From Mycolicibacterium duvalii (lineage in GTDB: Bacteria > Actinomycetota > Actinomycetes > Mycobacteriales > Mycobacteriaceae), in contig NZ_AP022563.1 in NCBI RefSeq assembly GCF_010726645.1, positions 2,604,001 to 2,668,000 on the forward strand: a stretch of 64,000 nucleotides of DNA. The letters run 5' to 3'. The notes under the pieces were generated by a model. It did not search any database. It was not told the DNA's origin and saw nothing but the letters and a program-made list of their open reading frames with translations. Positions 16,096 through 24,267 of this stretch are shown in pieces. How positions within the stretch are numbered: the stretch's first letter is position 1; every line of letters starts with the position of its first letter. Both the position numbers and the translations under genes were made by a program.

Positions 16096-18291
16096 CTAGA
16101 CCGGTTCGACACGCACGGGGACGCCGGTCAACCACGCCATTCCGCTGAGCGGCTCGACGTCGGCGGGATCGCTGGACGTCAGCTGGTTGACGTTGGCGCC
16201 GCCGGCCTTGTTGGCCAGCTGCCACCCGCCGGTGCCCTTGTGTCCCCAGCCGTGCGGCAGCGCCACCACCCCTGCCGTGAGATCCTTGGTCAGCTTCACC
16301 GGCACGGTGATCTGCCCGTAGGGCGAAGTGACCTGCACGTGCGCACCGTCTTCGACGCCCAGCTCGGCGGCGTCATCGGCGTTCATCAAGCCATGGTGAC
16401 CGCGCTCGCCACGCATCAACAACGGCGCGTTGTGCATCCACGAGTTCTCCGAACGGGTTTCGCGCATACCGATCATCCGTAGCGGATAGTCAGCCGGGTA
16501 CTGCTGGCCCGACAGCGTCGCGATCTGCTCGGCGATGGCGTTGTGACGCAGCTGGATCCGACGGTTCGGGTAACCGATCACCCGCCGCAGGCGGCCGGTG
16601 CCCAGATGCGGGTCGAGGATCTTGCCGTGGGGATGTTCCCGGGTCAGCCGGTCGAACGTCAGCCCGCCGCGCCGCAGCCCGAACCGGTCGCCGCCTCCAG
16701 CGACCCGGATGATGCCGTCGGCGAACCGCCGCGCCGTCACGCCGACGCCGACGCGGCTCATCACCGTGCCCATCGCGGTCAGCGCCGTGAACGCCGGCAC
16801 CCGACCGGACAGCCGCCCGATCAGCTCACCGACGATCTGTGACTCCGGCCGGGACTGCCCGACGGGCGCCACCACGGCCTCGGTGGCCTGCCGGAACGGC
16901 GTGGCCTGGAAAAGCTGGAACGTCAGCGGGAAGTCGTCGCGCTCGTACATCGTGGTCACCGGCAGGACGTAGTCGCACTGCGCGGTGGTCTCGGTCAGGT
17001 AGAAGTCCAGCGCCACCGACAGCTCCAGTGAGCCCAGCGCCGATTCCAGTTCGTCACCGTTGGGCACCGAGAGCACCGGGTTTCCCGCGCTGATGAACAG
17101 CGCCCGGATCTGCCGCTGCCCCGGGGTGAGGATCTCCTTGGCCATCAGCGCCGCCGGTTCGGAACCGATCAGCGCGGGCACCCCGCCGATCCGCGAGCGC
17201 CGGCGCCGGTAGGTTCTGCGCAGCACCGCCCCCATCGCGGTGTTGACCCACTGTTCGGCGGGCAGGCCGAGGCCGCCGAACACCGACCCCCCGGGGCGGT
17301 CGAGGTTGCCCGCGACCAGGTTCACCACGTCGATCAGATACGACGTCAACGTGCCGTAGCGGCCGACGCAGGTCCCCAGCCGGCCGTAGATCGCGGCCCG
17401 CGGCGTCGACGCGAGGTCACGGGCCAGCCCGCGGACCACGTCGGCGTCGATCCCGGTCGTGGCCGCGGTCGACTCGGGGGTGAACCGCTGCACCTGGGCG
17501 CGCAGCCATTCGACTCCGTCGGCGGACGCCGCGAGGTGGTCGACGTCGGCGAGGCCCTCGGCGAAAAGCACCTGCAGCAACGACAACAGCAGCAGCGAGT
17601 CGGTGTCGGGCACGATGCCGCACCACTCGAACATCGCCGCGGTCTCGGTCCGCCGCGGATCGATGACCACGACGCGGCCGCCGCGCTTGACGATGTCGTG
17701 CATCCGGTCTTTGATCCGCGGCGCGGTCAGAAAGCTACCGTGCGACACCACCGGATTGGCGCCCATCACGATCAGCAGATCGGTACGGGTCAGATCCGGG
17801 ATCGGCACCGATGTCGGGGTGCCGTAGAGCAATTGGCTGGCCATCAACCGGCTGTTGGTGTCCTGCGAGGACGCAGTGTAGAAGTGGCTGCCCCGGCCGA
17901 GCCCCTTGATGAACCCCAGCGCCGACAACACATGGGCATAGCTGAACGCGCCGGGGTTGCCCATGTACCAGCCGACGGCGCCCGGTCCGTGCGCGGCCAG
18001 GACGGCCGACAACCGGCCGGCGATATCCCCCAGCGCCTCGTCCCAACTGACCTCTTCGAAGCCCGTCGGGGTGCGCCGCAGCGGCGCGGTGACGCGATCG
18101 GGGTCGTTGACCACCTCGGTGAATGCGATGCCCTTCTGGCAGGCGAAACCCGACGACAGCGGATGGTCCTTGTCCGGGCGCAGCGCGGTGAGCCTGCCGT
18201 CCTCGACGGTGGCGATCATGCCGCACAGCGGTTCGCAGATGCGACAGAACGTCACCTTGTGCTCGACGGTCGACGCGGTGGGGTCTGCCAT
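16096..18291 (-). CDS. Molybdopterin-dependent oxidoreductase (formate dehydrogenase/nitrate reductase family)
   Basis: About 731 residues of the MopB superfamily. The N-terminus has an Fe-S cluster motif C16-x2-C19-x3-C23 and C51 (CRICEPLC...ACQKG) and downstream bis-MGD-binding segments (GNPGAF, TDLLIVMGANP, VVVIDPRRTETA). The C-terminal molydop-binding domain contains MNADDAAELGVEDG and VALPHGWGHKG. Such enzymes transfer oxygen or hydride to small or bulky substrates; C25-type relatives hydroxylate sterol side chains anaerobically, but nothing here fixes the substrate. No partner subunit is adjacent. ATG 18291 is divergent from the NYN-domain gene; the 149 extra open codons are antisense to it. 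Confidence 0.87.
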   Translation of the reverse strand: MADPTASTVEHKVTFCRICEPLCGMIATVEDGRLTALRPDKDHPLSSGFACQKGIAFTEVVNDPDRVTAPLRRTPTGFEEVSWDEALGDIAGRLSAVLAAHGPGAVGWYMGNPGAFSYAHVLSALGFIKGLGRGSHFYTASSQDTNSRLMASQLLYGTPTSVPIPDLTRTDLLIVMGANPVVSHGSFLTAPRIKDRMHDIVKRGGRVVVIDPRRTETAAMFEWCGIVPDTDSLLLLSLLQVLFAEGLADVDHLAASADGVEWLRAQVQRFTPESTAATTGIDADVVRGLARDLASTPRAAIYGRLGTCVGRYGTLTSYLIDVVNLVAGNLDRPGGSVFGGLGLPAEQWVNTAMGAVLRRTYRRRRSRIGGVPALIGSEPAALMAKEILTPGQRQIRALFISAGNPVLSVPNGDELESALGSLELSVALDFYLTETTAQCDYVLPVTTMYERDDFPLTFQLFQATPFRQATEAVVAPVGQSRPESQIVGELIGRLSGRVPAFTALTAMGTVMSRVGVGVTARRFADGIIRVAGGGDRFGLRRGGLTFDRLTREHPHGKILDPHLGTGRLRRVIGYPNRRIQLRHNAIAEQIATLSGQQYPADYPLRMIGMRETRSENSWMHNAPLLMRGERGHHGLMNADDAAELGVEDGAHVQVTSPYGQITVPVKLTKDLTAGVVALPHGWGHKGTGGWQLANKAGGANVNQLTSSDPADVEPLSGMAWLTGVPVRVEPV

Positions 18292-18337
18292 GTCAGAAGC
18301 CTCTCGGGGAAGTGCCGGTGCAGATAGTCTGCGCACG

Positions 18338-18748
18338 GTGCGCTGGATTGTCGATGGCATGAACGTGATCGGCTGTCGCCCCGACGGATGGTGGCGGGAC
18401 CGCCACCGCGCGATGACCGGCCTGGTCGGCCACCTGGAACGGTGGGCACAGGCCGATGGGCTCGACGTGACGGTGGTCTTCGAGAAGCCACCGAGACCAC
18501 CGGTGACCTCGACGGTCATCACCGTGACGCATGCGCCTGCCGCGGCACCGAATTCGGCCGATGACGAGATCGTCCGGCTGGTGCAGGGTGCGGCGCGACC
18601 TGCCGACGTCCACGTCGCCACCTCCGATCGCGGGCTGGCCGCACGGGTGCGCGACGCCGGCGCGACGGTCTTCCCGGCCGAACGGCTGCGCGAGCTGATC
18701 GACCCGCGCTCGCCGGACGGGGGCCCGGACGTTTCCAACCAACGGTAG
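18338..18748 (+). CDS. NYN-domain (PIN-like) putative RNA-binding/nuclease protein
   Basis: About 136 residues. The N-terminal RWIVDGMNVIG with its DGxN and later acidic residues (SADDEIVRL, ATSDRGLAARV, GATVFPAERLRELI) match the YacP-like NYN domain, a PIN-fold relative predicted to cut or bind RNA. The GTG at 18338 (VRWIVDGMN) gives the usual N-terminus; an ATG at 18290 would add 16 residues and overlap the divergent oxidoreductase start. It looks like a resident gene unrelated to catabolism, lying between regulon members. Confidence 0.75.
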   Translation: MRWIVDGMNVIGCRPDGWWRDRHRAMTGLVGHLERWAQADGLDVTVVFEKPPRPPVTSTVITVTHAPAAAPNSADDEIVRLVQGAARPADVHVATSDRGLAARVRDAGATVFPAERLRELIDPRSPDGGPDVSNQR

Positions 18749-18750
18749 TT

Positions 18751-18767
18751 ACCGTAACATTTACCGT
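18751..18767. promoter_or_regulatory. Shared operator O5, variant with a second overlapping palindrome
   Basis: ACCGTAACATTTACCGT matches the consensus arms at 12 of 14 positions, with TACCGT (18762-18767) as the plus-strand -10 box and a predicted start near 18774. It is overlapped by a second perfect repeat, ACGGTA-GT-TACCGT (18742-18755). Confidence 0.65.
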
Positions 18768-18808
18768 TGCACCGTCAGGTTGTTCTGCCCGGAAGGAACC
18801 GCACAGGT

Positions 18809-19954
18809 ATGCACGACGTAGCGATCATCGGCGTGGGACTGCACCCGTTCGGCAGGTTCGAGGGCAAGACCGCGATGGAGATGGGCGTCGACGCCATCAC
18901 CGCCGCGGTCGCCGACGCAGGCGTGGCGTGGAACGACATCCAGTTCGGTGTCGGCGGCAGCTGGACCGTCGCCAACCCCGACGCCATCGTCGGCATGGTG
19001 GGGCTGTCCGGCATCCCGTTCACCAACGTGTTCAACGCCTGCGCCACCGCGGCCAGTGCCACCAAGGCCTGCGCTGACGGAATTCGGCTGGGCGACTACG
19101 ACATCGGCATCGCCGTAGGCCTGGACAAGCATCCGCGCGGCGCCTTCACCGAAGATCCGGCCTTGGTGGGCATGCCGAGCTGGTACGCCGAGAACGGTCA
19201 GTACCTGACCACCCAGTTCTTCGGCATGAAGGCCAACCGCTATCTGCACGAGCACGGCATCAGCCACCGGACGCTGGCCAAGGTGGTCAACAAGAACCTG
19301 CGCAATGGGGCGCTGAACCCGAACGCGTTCCGTCGCAAGCCGATGGACGAGGACGCCATCCTGAACTCGCCGATGCTGAACTATCCGCTGACGCAGTACA
19401 TGTTCTGCTCCCCCGACGAGGGCGCGGCCGCGGTGGTGATGTGCCGCGCCGACATTGCGCACCGGTACACCGACAAGCCGGTCTACGTGCGCGCGGTGGA
19501 GGTCCGCACCCGCAAGTACGGGGCCTACGAGGTGAATACGACGTTCGCCCCGGTCGACGAGGACGTCGCGCCGACGGTATACGCGGCACGTTCGGCGTTC
19601 GAGAAGGCCGGTGTCGCACCGGAAGACGTCGACGTGATCCAGCTCCAGGACACCGATGCCGGCGCCGAGATCATCCACATGGCCGAATGCGGATTCTGCC
19701 CCGACGGCGATCAGGAGAAGCTGCTCGCCGAAGGCACCACCGAGATCGGCGGCGCCATGCCGGTCAACACCGACGGCGGCCTGCTGGCCAACGGCGAGCC
19801 GATCGGCGCGTCCGGGCTACGTCAGATCCATGAGATCGTGCGCCAGTTGCGGGGACAGGCCGGCGACCGTCAGATCCCGGGCGAACCCAAGGTCGGCTTC
19901 GCCCAGCTCTACGGTGCGCCCGGCACCGCGGGCGCGACGATTCTGACCACCTGA
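18809..19954 (+). CDS. Thiolase-fold lipid-transfer protein (SCP-x/Ltp-like)
   Basis: About 381 residues of the SCP-x/Ltp thiolase branch. The nucleophile region is NACATAASA, and the C-terminal active-site loops are NTDGGLLANGEPIGASG and LYGAPGTAGATIL, as in mycobacterial Ltp2-Ltp4-like proteins rather than classical FadA. Such enzymes cleave 3-oxoacyl-CoA or act as retro-aldolases on steroid side chains, often with a DUF35/OB-fold partner; none is nearby. ATG 18809 follows GGAAGGA by 11 bases. Monocistronic, from O5; 22 bp from the convergent P450. Confidence 0.85.
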   Translation: MHDVAIIGVGLHPFGRFEGKTAMEMGVDAITAAVADAGVAWNDIQFGVGGSWTVANPDAIVGMVGLSGIPFTNVFNACATAASATKACADGIRLGDYDIGIAVGLDKHPRGAFTEDPALVGMPSWYAENGQYLTTQFFGMKANRYLHEHGISHRTLAKVVNKNLRNGALNPNAFRRKPMDEDAILNSPMLNYPLTQYMFCSPDEGAAAVVMCRADIAHRYTDKPVYVRAVEVRTRKYGAYEVNTTFAPVDEDVAPTVYAARSAFEKAGVAPEDVDVIQLQDTDAGAEIIHMAECGFCPDGDQEKLLAEGTTEIGGAMPVNTDGGLLANGEPIGASGLRQIHEIVRQLRGQAGDRQIPGEPKVGFAQLYGAPGTAGATILTT

Positions 19955-19976
19955 GGGCCGGACAGAGGGGCCGAGA

Positions 19977-21182
19977 CTATCGCAGCACTCGGACCGGGAC
20001 GTTGCGCCAGCCCGCCACGTTCTGCATGTTGACGCGGGTGCACCGGCTTCGGTCGACCTCGTAGCGCGGCATGAAATCGAGCATCCGGTCCAGTGCGACA
20101 GCACTTTCCATGCGTGCCAGTGCCGCGCCGAGGCAGCTGTGAATTCCGTAGCCCAGACCGAGATTCTGCGCCTCGGTACGGTTGCGATCGATGTCGAAGC
20201 TGTCGGGGTCGGTCCAGGCTTGGGGATCGCGGTTGGCCGACCCGCCGACCAGGAAAACCGGTTTGCCCGCCGGAATCGTCACGCCATGCAGTTCGACCTC
20301 ACGCAGCGTGCACCGCACGTTGTACTGCGCGGGCGCCTCGTAGCGCAGCAACTCCTCGACCGCCAGCGGGATCTTGCCGCGGTCGTCGAGCAGCAACTGC
20401 CACTGGTCGGGGTTCTCGGCGAACACCACCGCCGCGCTACCGAGTAGCTTGGTGACCGTCTCGGCGCCCGCTCCGCCGAGCAGCATCGCGAACTCGGTGA
20501 TCTCGACGTTGTTCAACGGCTCCGTCTCGCCGTTGTCCCGTTCGATCTCGGCCGCGATGAGCTTGCTGAGCAGATCGTCGCCGAGGTTGTCGCGGCGCTG
20601 TTTGATCAGCTGGTAGTAGTACACGGCCATGTCGACGCCGGCCTTGCGGCCGGCCTCGGTCATGTCCACCTCGCCGTGCTCACGGTGCAGCAGCTCATCG
20701 ATCCACAGCCGCACCTGCTGGTGGTCCTCGTCGGGGACCCCCTGCATGGTGGTCATGATGTCGACGGGGAACCGCGCTGAGAAGTCCTGCACGAAGTCGA
20801 AGCCATCGGGATCCAGCGCGGCCAGGTGCTTGTCGATCAGCCGCGTCACCAGGCCCCGGTGGGCTTCGATGGCTCGCGGTGTGAACACCTTGTTGAGCAG
20901 GCTGCGCATCCGCCGGTGCGCCGGCGGGTCCATCGCGATGATCGAACCGTGCTTGGTCGGTTCGCCCTTGCGAACCTCGGCGAGGTCGACCCCGTAGGCC
21001 GACGAGAACGTCTCGTGGTCCTTGAACGCCGCGGCGACGTCTTCGTGGCGGGTCAGCGCGTAGAAGTCGAACTGTTCGCTGTAATAGACCGGCGCTTCTT
21101 CCCGTAATCGCCGATAGGTCTCGTACGGCGAGGTGAAGAACTCGTCGGAGAACGGGTCGAACGAAACCGTTGCCGAGCTCAC
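19977..21182 (-). CDS. Cytochrome P450 monooxygenase
   Basis: A 401-residue P450. I-helix GGAGAETV (residues 236-243) keeps the acid-threonine pair (E241-T242), the ExxR is E277-L-L-R280, and the heme loop GLGYGIHSCLG has Cys350. It is the last of seven tightly coupled minus-strand genes (27984 down to 19977); its GTG overlaps the acyl-CoA dehydrogenase stop (GTGA). That places it in a beta-oxidation operon, suggesting hydroxylation of the same substrate or a CoA-linked side chain. It is clearly different from the P450 at 11926. Confidence 0.92.
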   Translation of the reverse strand: MSSATVSFDPFSDEFFTSPYETYRRLREEAPVYYSEQFDFYALTRHEDVAAAFKDHETFSSAYGVDLAEVRKGEPTKHGSIIAMDPPAHRRMRSLLNKVFTPRAIEAHRGLVTRLIDKHLAALDPDGFDFVQDFSARFPVDIMTTMQGVPDEDHQQVRLWIDELLHREHGEVDMTEAGRKAGVDMAVYYYQLIKQRRDNLGDDLLSKLIAAEIERDNGETEPLNNVEITEFAMLLGGAGAETVTKLLGSAAVVFAENPDQWQLLLDDRGKIPLAVEELLRYEAPAQYNVRCTLREVELHGVTIPAGKPVFLVGGSANRDPQAWTDPDSFDIDRNRTEAQNLGLGYGIHSCLGAALARMESAVALDRMLDFMPRYEVDRSRCTRVNMQNVAGWRNVPVRVLR

Positions 21183-22372
21183 GACGCCTTCTTCGCCGGT
21201 GGCGAGTAGTTCGGCTTGCCCAGCCCGAGCACGTACTGCGCGATCATGTTGCGGAACACCTCGAGGGTGCCGCCGTAGATCCCGACCAGCGGGGCGAACC
21301 GGTAGATGTACTCCGAGGCGCCGTCGTCGGCCGCGCCTTCGGTACCGACCGGCAGCGCGGAGGCAGCGCCCATGATGTCCATCAGATCCGGCGAGATGTC
21401 GCGCATCGTCTGGGCCAGGGCGACGCGGCCGAAGATGCTCGGCGCCGACAGCGCGGCTTCCAGCCGGGCGACGCTGCGGCCCAGCCGAAACGCCACGGCA
21501 CCGTCGTCGATCAGTCTGTCGCCGTTGGGATCCGGCACCGCCGACTTCTCGGCGGCCTTGTCGACGGCGGTGGCCATGAAGTTGGCCTGGTGCATCATGA
21601 TCGACACGTCGGCCAGGCCGTCGTCCGCAGCGTCCACGGCGCCGTGTTCGGCGTCGAGCGGCTCACGGACTACCTTCCAGCCCTCGTTGACGCCGCCGAG
21701 GCGGTAGCGGTCGTCGACCCTGACGTCGCTGTAGTAGACGATGTTGGTGCGGTCCCCGTCGACGGTGCGGATGCCCTGGATCTCGATGCCGGGAGTGTCC
21801 AGCGGCACCAGGAACATCGTCAGGCTCGAATGCTTGGGTGCGGTCGGGTCGGTGTTGGTGATGAGGAAGACGTACTGGCAGTTGTGCGCGCCCGTGGTGA
21901 ACATCTTCGACCCATTGATCACCCACGTCGACCCGTCACGCACGGCGCGGGTCTTGCAGGTGGCGACGTCCGATCCGCCCTCGGGTTCGGTGTAGCCCAG
22001 ACACATGCGCACATGCCCGCTGTAGACCTTGGGCAGCACCTCGTCCTTCAGCTCGGCCGAACCGAACTTCTGCACCGACCTGGAGATCATCGCCGTAGTG
22101 CCCGAGGTCACCCACGGGACGTGAGCGCGCCGCTTCTCCAACTCCCAGATCCGGCGCTGCAGGCGGGTGAACGGGTTGGGGCACTCCGGATTCCAGTCAC
22201 GATCGAGATAACCGGCGGCCCCGAGCGCCAGGTGCACGCCCTCGTCGAAGTTGTCCCCGGTCTCGCGGTCGCGGCGGATCACCTCCTCGGTGACGATCTC
22301 GCTCAGGAAACCGCGAAGCTCGTCCTGGAACCTCTGGTCCTCGTCGGCCAGCTCTACCCGGGAGAAATCCAT
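21179..22372 (-). CDS. Acyl-CoA dehydrogenase, large-type subunit
   Basis: 397 residues. FAD/substrate regions include CLGYTEPEGGSDVA and WVINGSKMFTTGA; near the C-terminus IYGGTLEVFRNMIA carries the YxGTxE element where the catalytic base sits. Its start lies 4 bp from the stop of a second, shorter acyl-CoA dehydrogenase. Paired unequal dehydrogenases are typical of the alpha2-beta2 ChsE/FadE enzymes for steroid-like acyl-CoAs, in which FAD and active site are shared across the interface. Likely introduces the 2,3-double bond in the CoA ester. Confidence 0.88.
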   Translation of the reverse strand: MDFSRVELADEDQRFQDELRGFLSEIVTEEVIRRDRETGDNFDEGVHLALGAAGYLDRDWNPECPNPFTRLQRRIWELEKRRAHVPWVTSGTTAMISRSVQKFGSAELKDEVLPKVYSGHVRMCLGYTEPEGGSDVATCKTRAVRDGSTWVINGSKMFTTGAHNCQYVFLITNTDPTAPKHSSLTMFLVPLDTPGIEIQGIRTVDGDRTNIVYYSDVRVDDRYRLGGVNEGWKVVREPLDAEHGAVDAADDGLADVSIMMHQANFMATAVDKAAEKSAVPDPNGDRLIDDGAVAFRLGRSVARLEAALSAPSIFGRVALAQTMRDISPDLMDIMGAASALPVGTEGAADDGASEYIYRFAPLVGIYGGTLEVFRNMIAQYVLGLGKPNYSPPAKKAS

Positions 22373-22375
22373 GAC

Positions 22376-23416
22376 TCAGCTCCGTCCTTCCCGATCGGCG
22401 ACCAGGCGTGCGATGTGTTTGGCGGTGACGCCCGGGTCTCCCCCGGCGATCGCCCAGCCGCGGGCACGCACCAAGTAGGCGGTCGCGGCCGCTTCGGCCG
22501 ACACCCCGAGTCCACCTTGGACGTGCACCGCCATGGTGGCGGCCTTGGCGGCCTCCTCGGCCATGAAGACGAACACCGACGGCGCCAGCTCCGGCCGTTC
22601 GGCGGGCTCGTTGTCGAGGAACCAGGCCGCACGGCGGGCGAGGTTGCGTCCGCCGGCGACGGTGATGGCGATGTTGGCCAGCGGATGTGAGATCGCCTGC
22701 AGCGTCGAGATCGGCACCCCGAGGGTGTAGCGGGTCTTGGCGAACTCGGCGGCGATCGTCATCGTCTCCTCGACCAGGCCCACGAGGGCGGCACCGGTCA
22801 GCAGCCGCCACTCGTCGAGCGCGCGCTGGTACTCGTCGATCGCGGCGCCGCCGCTGGCCAGCACGGTGCGCTGGTCGGCGGCCGCCGGATCAACCCACGC
22901 CATCGGCAGCTTGCCGATGTTGTCGACGCGTGCGGGCCGGGAGCCATAGGTCAGCAGCACCACGTCGTCACCGTCGCGCAGCACGATGCGGTCGGCGATC
23001 GAACCCGCCGGGATCAACCGGACCCCGCGGGACTTGTCCTGTTGGGCATCGAGGCCGACGACCGTCGTTCCGCTCACCACGTCGGGGTCCACCGACCCGA
23101 GACGGCCGAGCAGGCGCGCGGCGCACACGTGGTCGATCCAGGGCACCGGGGCCAGCGACCGGCCGACCTCCTCGGCCACCAGGGTCAGATCCACCAGCGT
23201 GGCGCCGTCGCCGCCGGCGCTTTCCGGCAGCGCCATCGATGTCGCACCCATGGCGCACAACCGTTCCCACAGGTTCTTGTCGAACCCGGTCTCCTCGGCG
23301 GCGCGCACCGTCTCGATCGAGCAGTGGCTGGCGAAAAAGTCCTTGTAGGCCGCCTGCAGTGCCTGATGGTCCTCCGACAGGCTGTAGTCGAGCCTGCGCA
23401 GTTCGTAGCGGTCCAT
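22376..23416 (-). CDS. Acyl-CoA dehydrogenase, small-type subunit
   Basis: About 346 residues, shorter and more divergent than the dehydrogenase at 21179-22372. It begins DYSLSEDHQALQAAYKDFFA and ends with the helical MAVHVQGGLGVSAEAAATAYLVRA. Canonical motifs such as the TEPxxGSD loop are missing, so it probably works as the partner subunit of a heterotetramer rather than alone. ATG 23416 has AGGAGA seven bases upstream and lies 2 bp after the amidohydrolase stop. The open frame extends 140 codons upstream without coding character. Confidence 0.85.
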   Translation of the reverse strand: MDRYELRRLDYSLSEDHQALQAAYKDFFASHCSIETVRAAEETGFDKNLWERLCAMGATSMALPESAGGDGATLVDLTLVAEEVGRSLAPVPWIDHVCAARLLGRLGSVDPDVVSGTTVVGLDAQQDKSRGVRLIPAGSIADRIVLRDGDDVVLLTYGSRPARVDNIGKLPMAWVDPAAADQRTVLASGGAAIDEYQRALDEWRLLTGAALVGLVEETMTIAAEFAKTRYTLGVPISTLQAISHPLANIAITVAGGRNLARRAAWFLDNEPAERPELAPSVFVFMAEEAAKAATMAVHVQGGLGVSAEAAATAYLVRARGWAIAGGDPGVTAKHIARLVADREGRS

Positions 23417-23418
23417 GG

Positions 23419-24267
23419 TCAGGTCTCCTGTTCCTTCGTGCCGAAGAAGAAGTCGTTCGCGTTGTGGTACAGGTAGTTGTCGAGCACCTCGGGCGGCAGA
23501 TCGAGCGCCAGCGCCTCGGGCACGACCCGGCTCTGCCGCAGTACCGGCCAATCCGACGCGAAGATCACCTTGTTCTTCCCGCGGGTGCGCATGAAGTGCA
23601 GCAGGCTGTCGGGCAGGCGTTTCGGTGACCACGCCGACGTCATAACGCGCAGGTTGGCGTACTTGATCAGCAGCCGGATTGCGACATCCCACCACGGGTC
23701 GGCGCCGTGGATCATGCACAGCTTCAGCTCCGGGAACCGCACACAGACGCGGTCGAGGTGGATCGGGTTCTGCACCTCGCCCGGAATGGGCGGGCCCGGC
23801 AGGCCGGTGTTGACGCACAGCGGCAGTTCGAGTTCCGCGCACTTGGTGTAGAGCGGGTAGTACACCGCGTCGCTGGGCGGGTACATACCGTCACCCCAGA
23901 AGCTCGGCCCCACAGCGGCATACGCGACCGGCAGGTCGGCCACCACCGCGGTCAGCTCCCGCAGCGACGGCATCGGGCGCAGCAGATTGACCCCGCCGAT
24001 CGCGAGCGCGAACTTGTCCGGCCGCTGCTCCACGAACGAGCGCGCGGTGACCGACGGCTTCACCAGATTGTCCATCAGGATGGCCTTCTCCACACCGTGC
24101 TCGGCCATCTCGTCGAGCAGGGCGGGCAACTCGACTTGCTCGTAGAGCGACTTCGGTCCCTTGAAGTAGTCGTCGCGAACCTTGAGCATGAACTCGGGCT
24201 GCTTGGCCGTCTCCCCGAAATGCACGTTGACCAGGCCATCAATGACACGGTTCACTCGGTGGGTCAT
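23419..24267 (-). CDS. Amidohydrolase 2-family (TIM-barrel) protein, degraded N-terminal metal motif
   Basis: About 282 residues of the amidohydrolase-2/ACMSD-like barrel. The C-terminal ASDWPV matches the conserved aspartate motif, and CMIHGADPWW holds a histidine. The first strand reads DGLVNVHFG, where a DxHxH-type metal motif would be expected, so only one of the two histidines is kept. Family members are decarboxylases or hydrolases, often with one divalent metal; the role here is unknown. ATG 24267 overlaps the FadD stop (ATGA). It lies between ligase and dehydrogenase, so it probably acts on a CoA-pathway intermediate. Confidence 0.8.
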   Translation of the reverse strand: MTHRVNRVIDGLVNVHFGETAKQPEFMLKVRDDYFKGPKSLYEQVELPALLDEMAEHGVEKAILMDNLVKPSVTARSFVEQRPDKFALAIGGVNLLRPMPSLRELTAVVADLPVAYAAVGPSFWGDGMYPPSDAVYYPLYTKCAELELPLCVNTGLPGPPIPGEVQNPIHLDRVCVRFPELKLCMIHGADPWWDVAIRLLIKYANLRVMTSAWSPKRLPDSLLHFMRTRGKNKVIFASDWPVLRQSRVVPEALALDLPPEVLDNYLYHNANDFFFGTKEQET

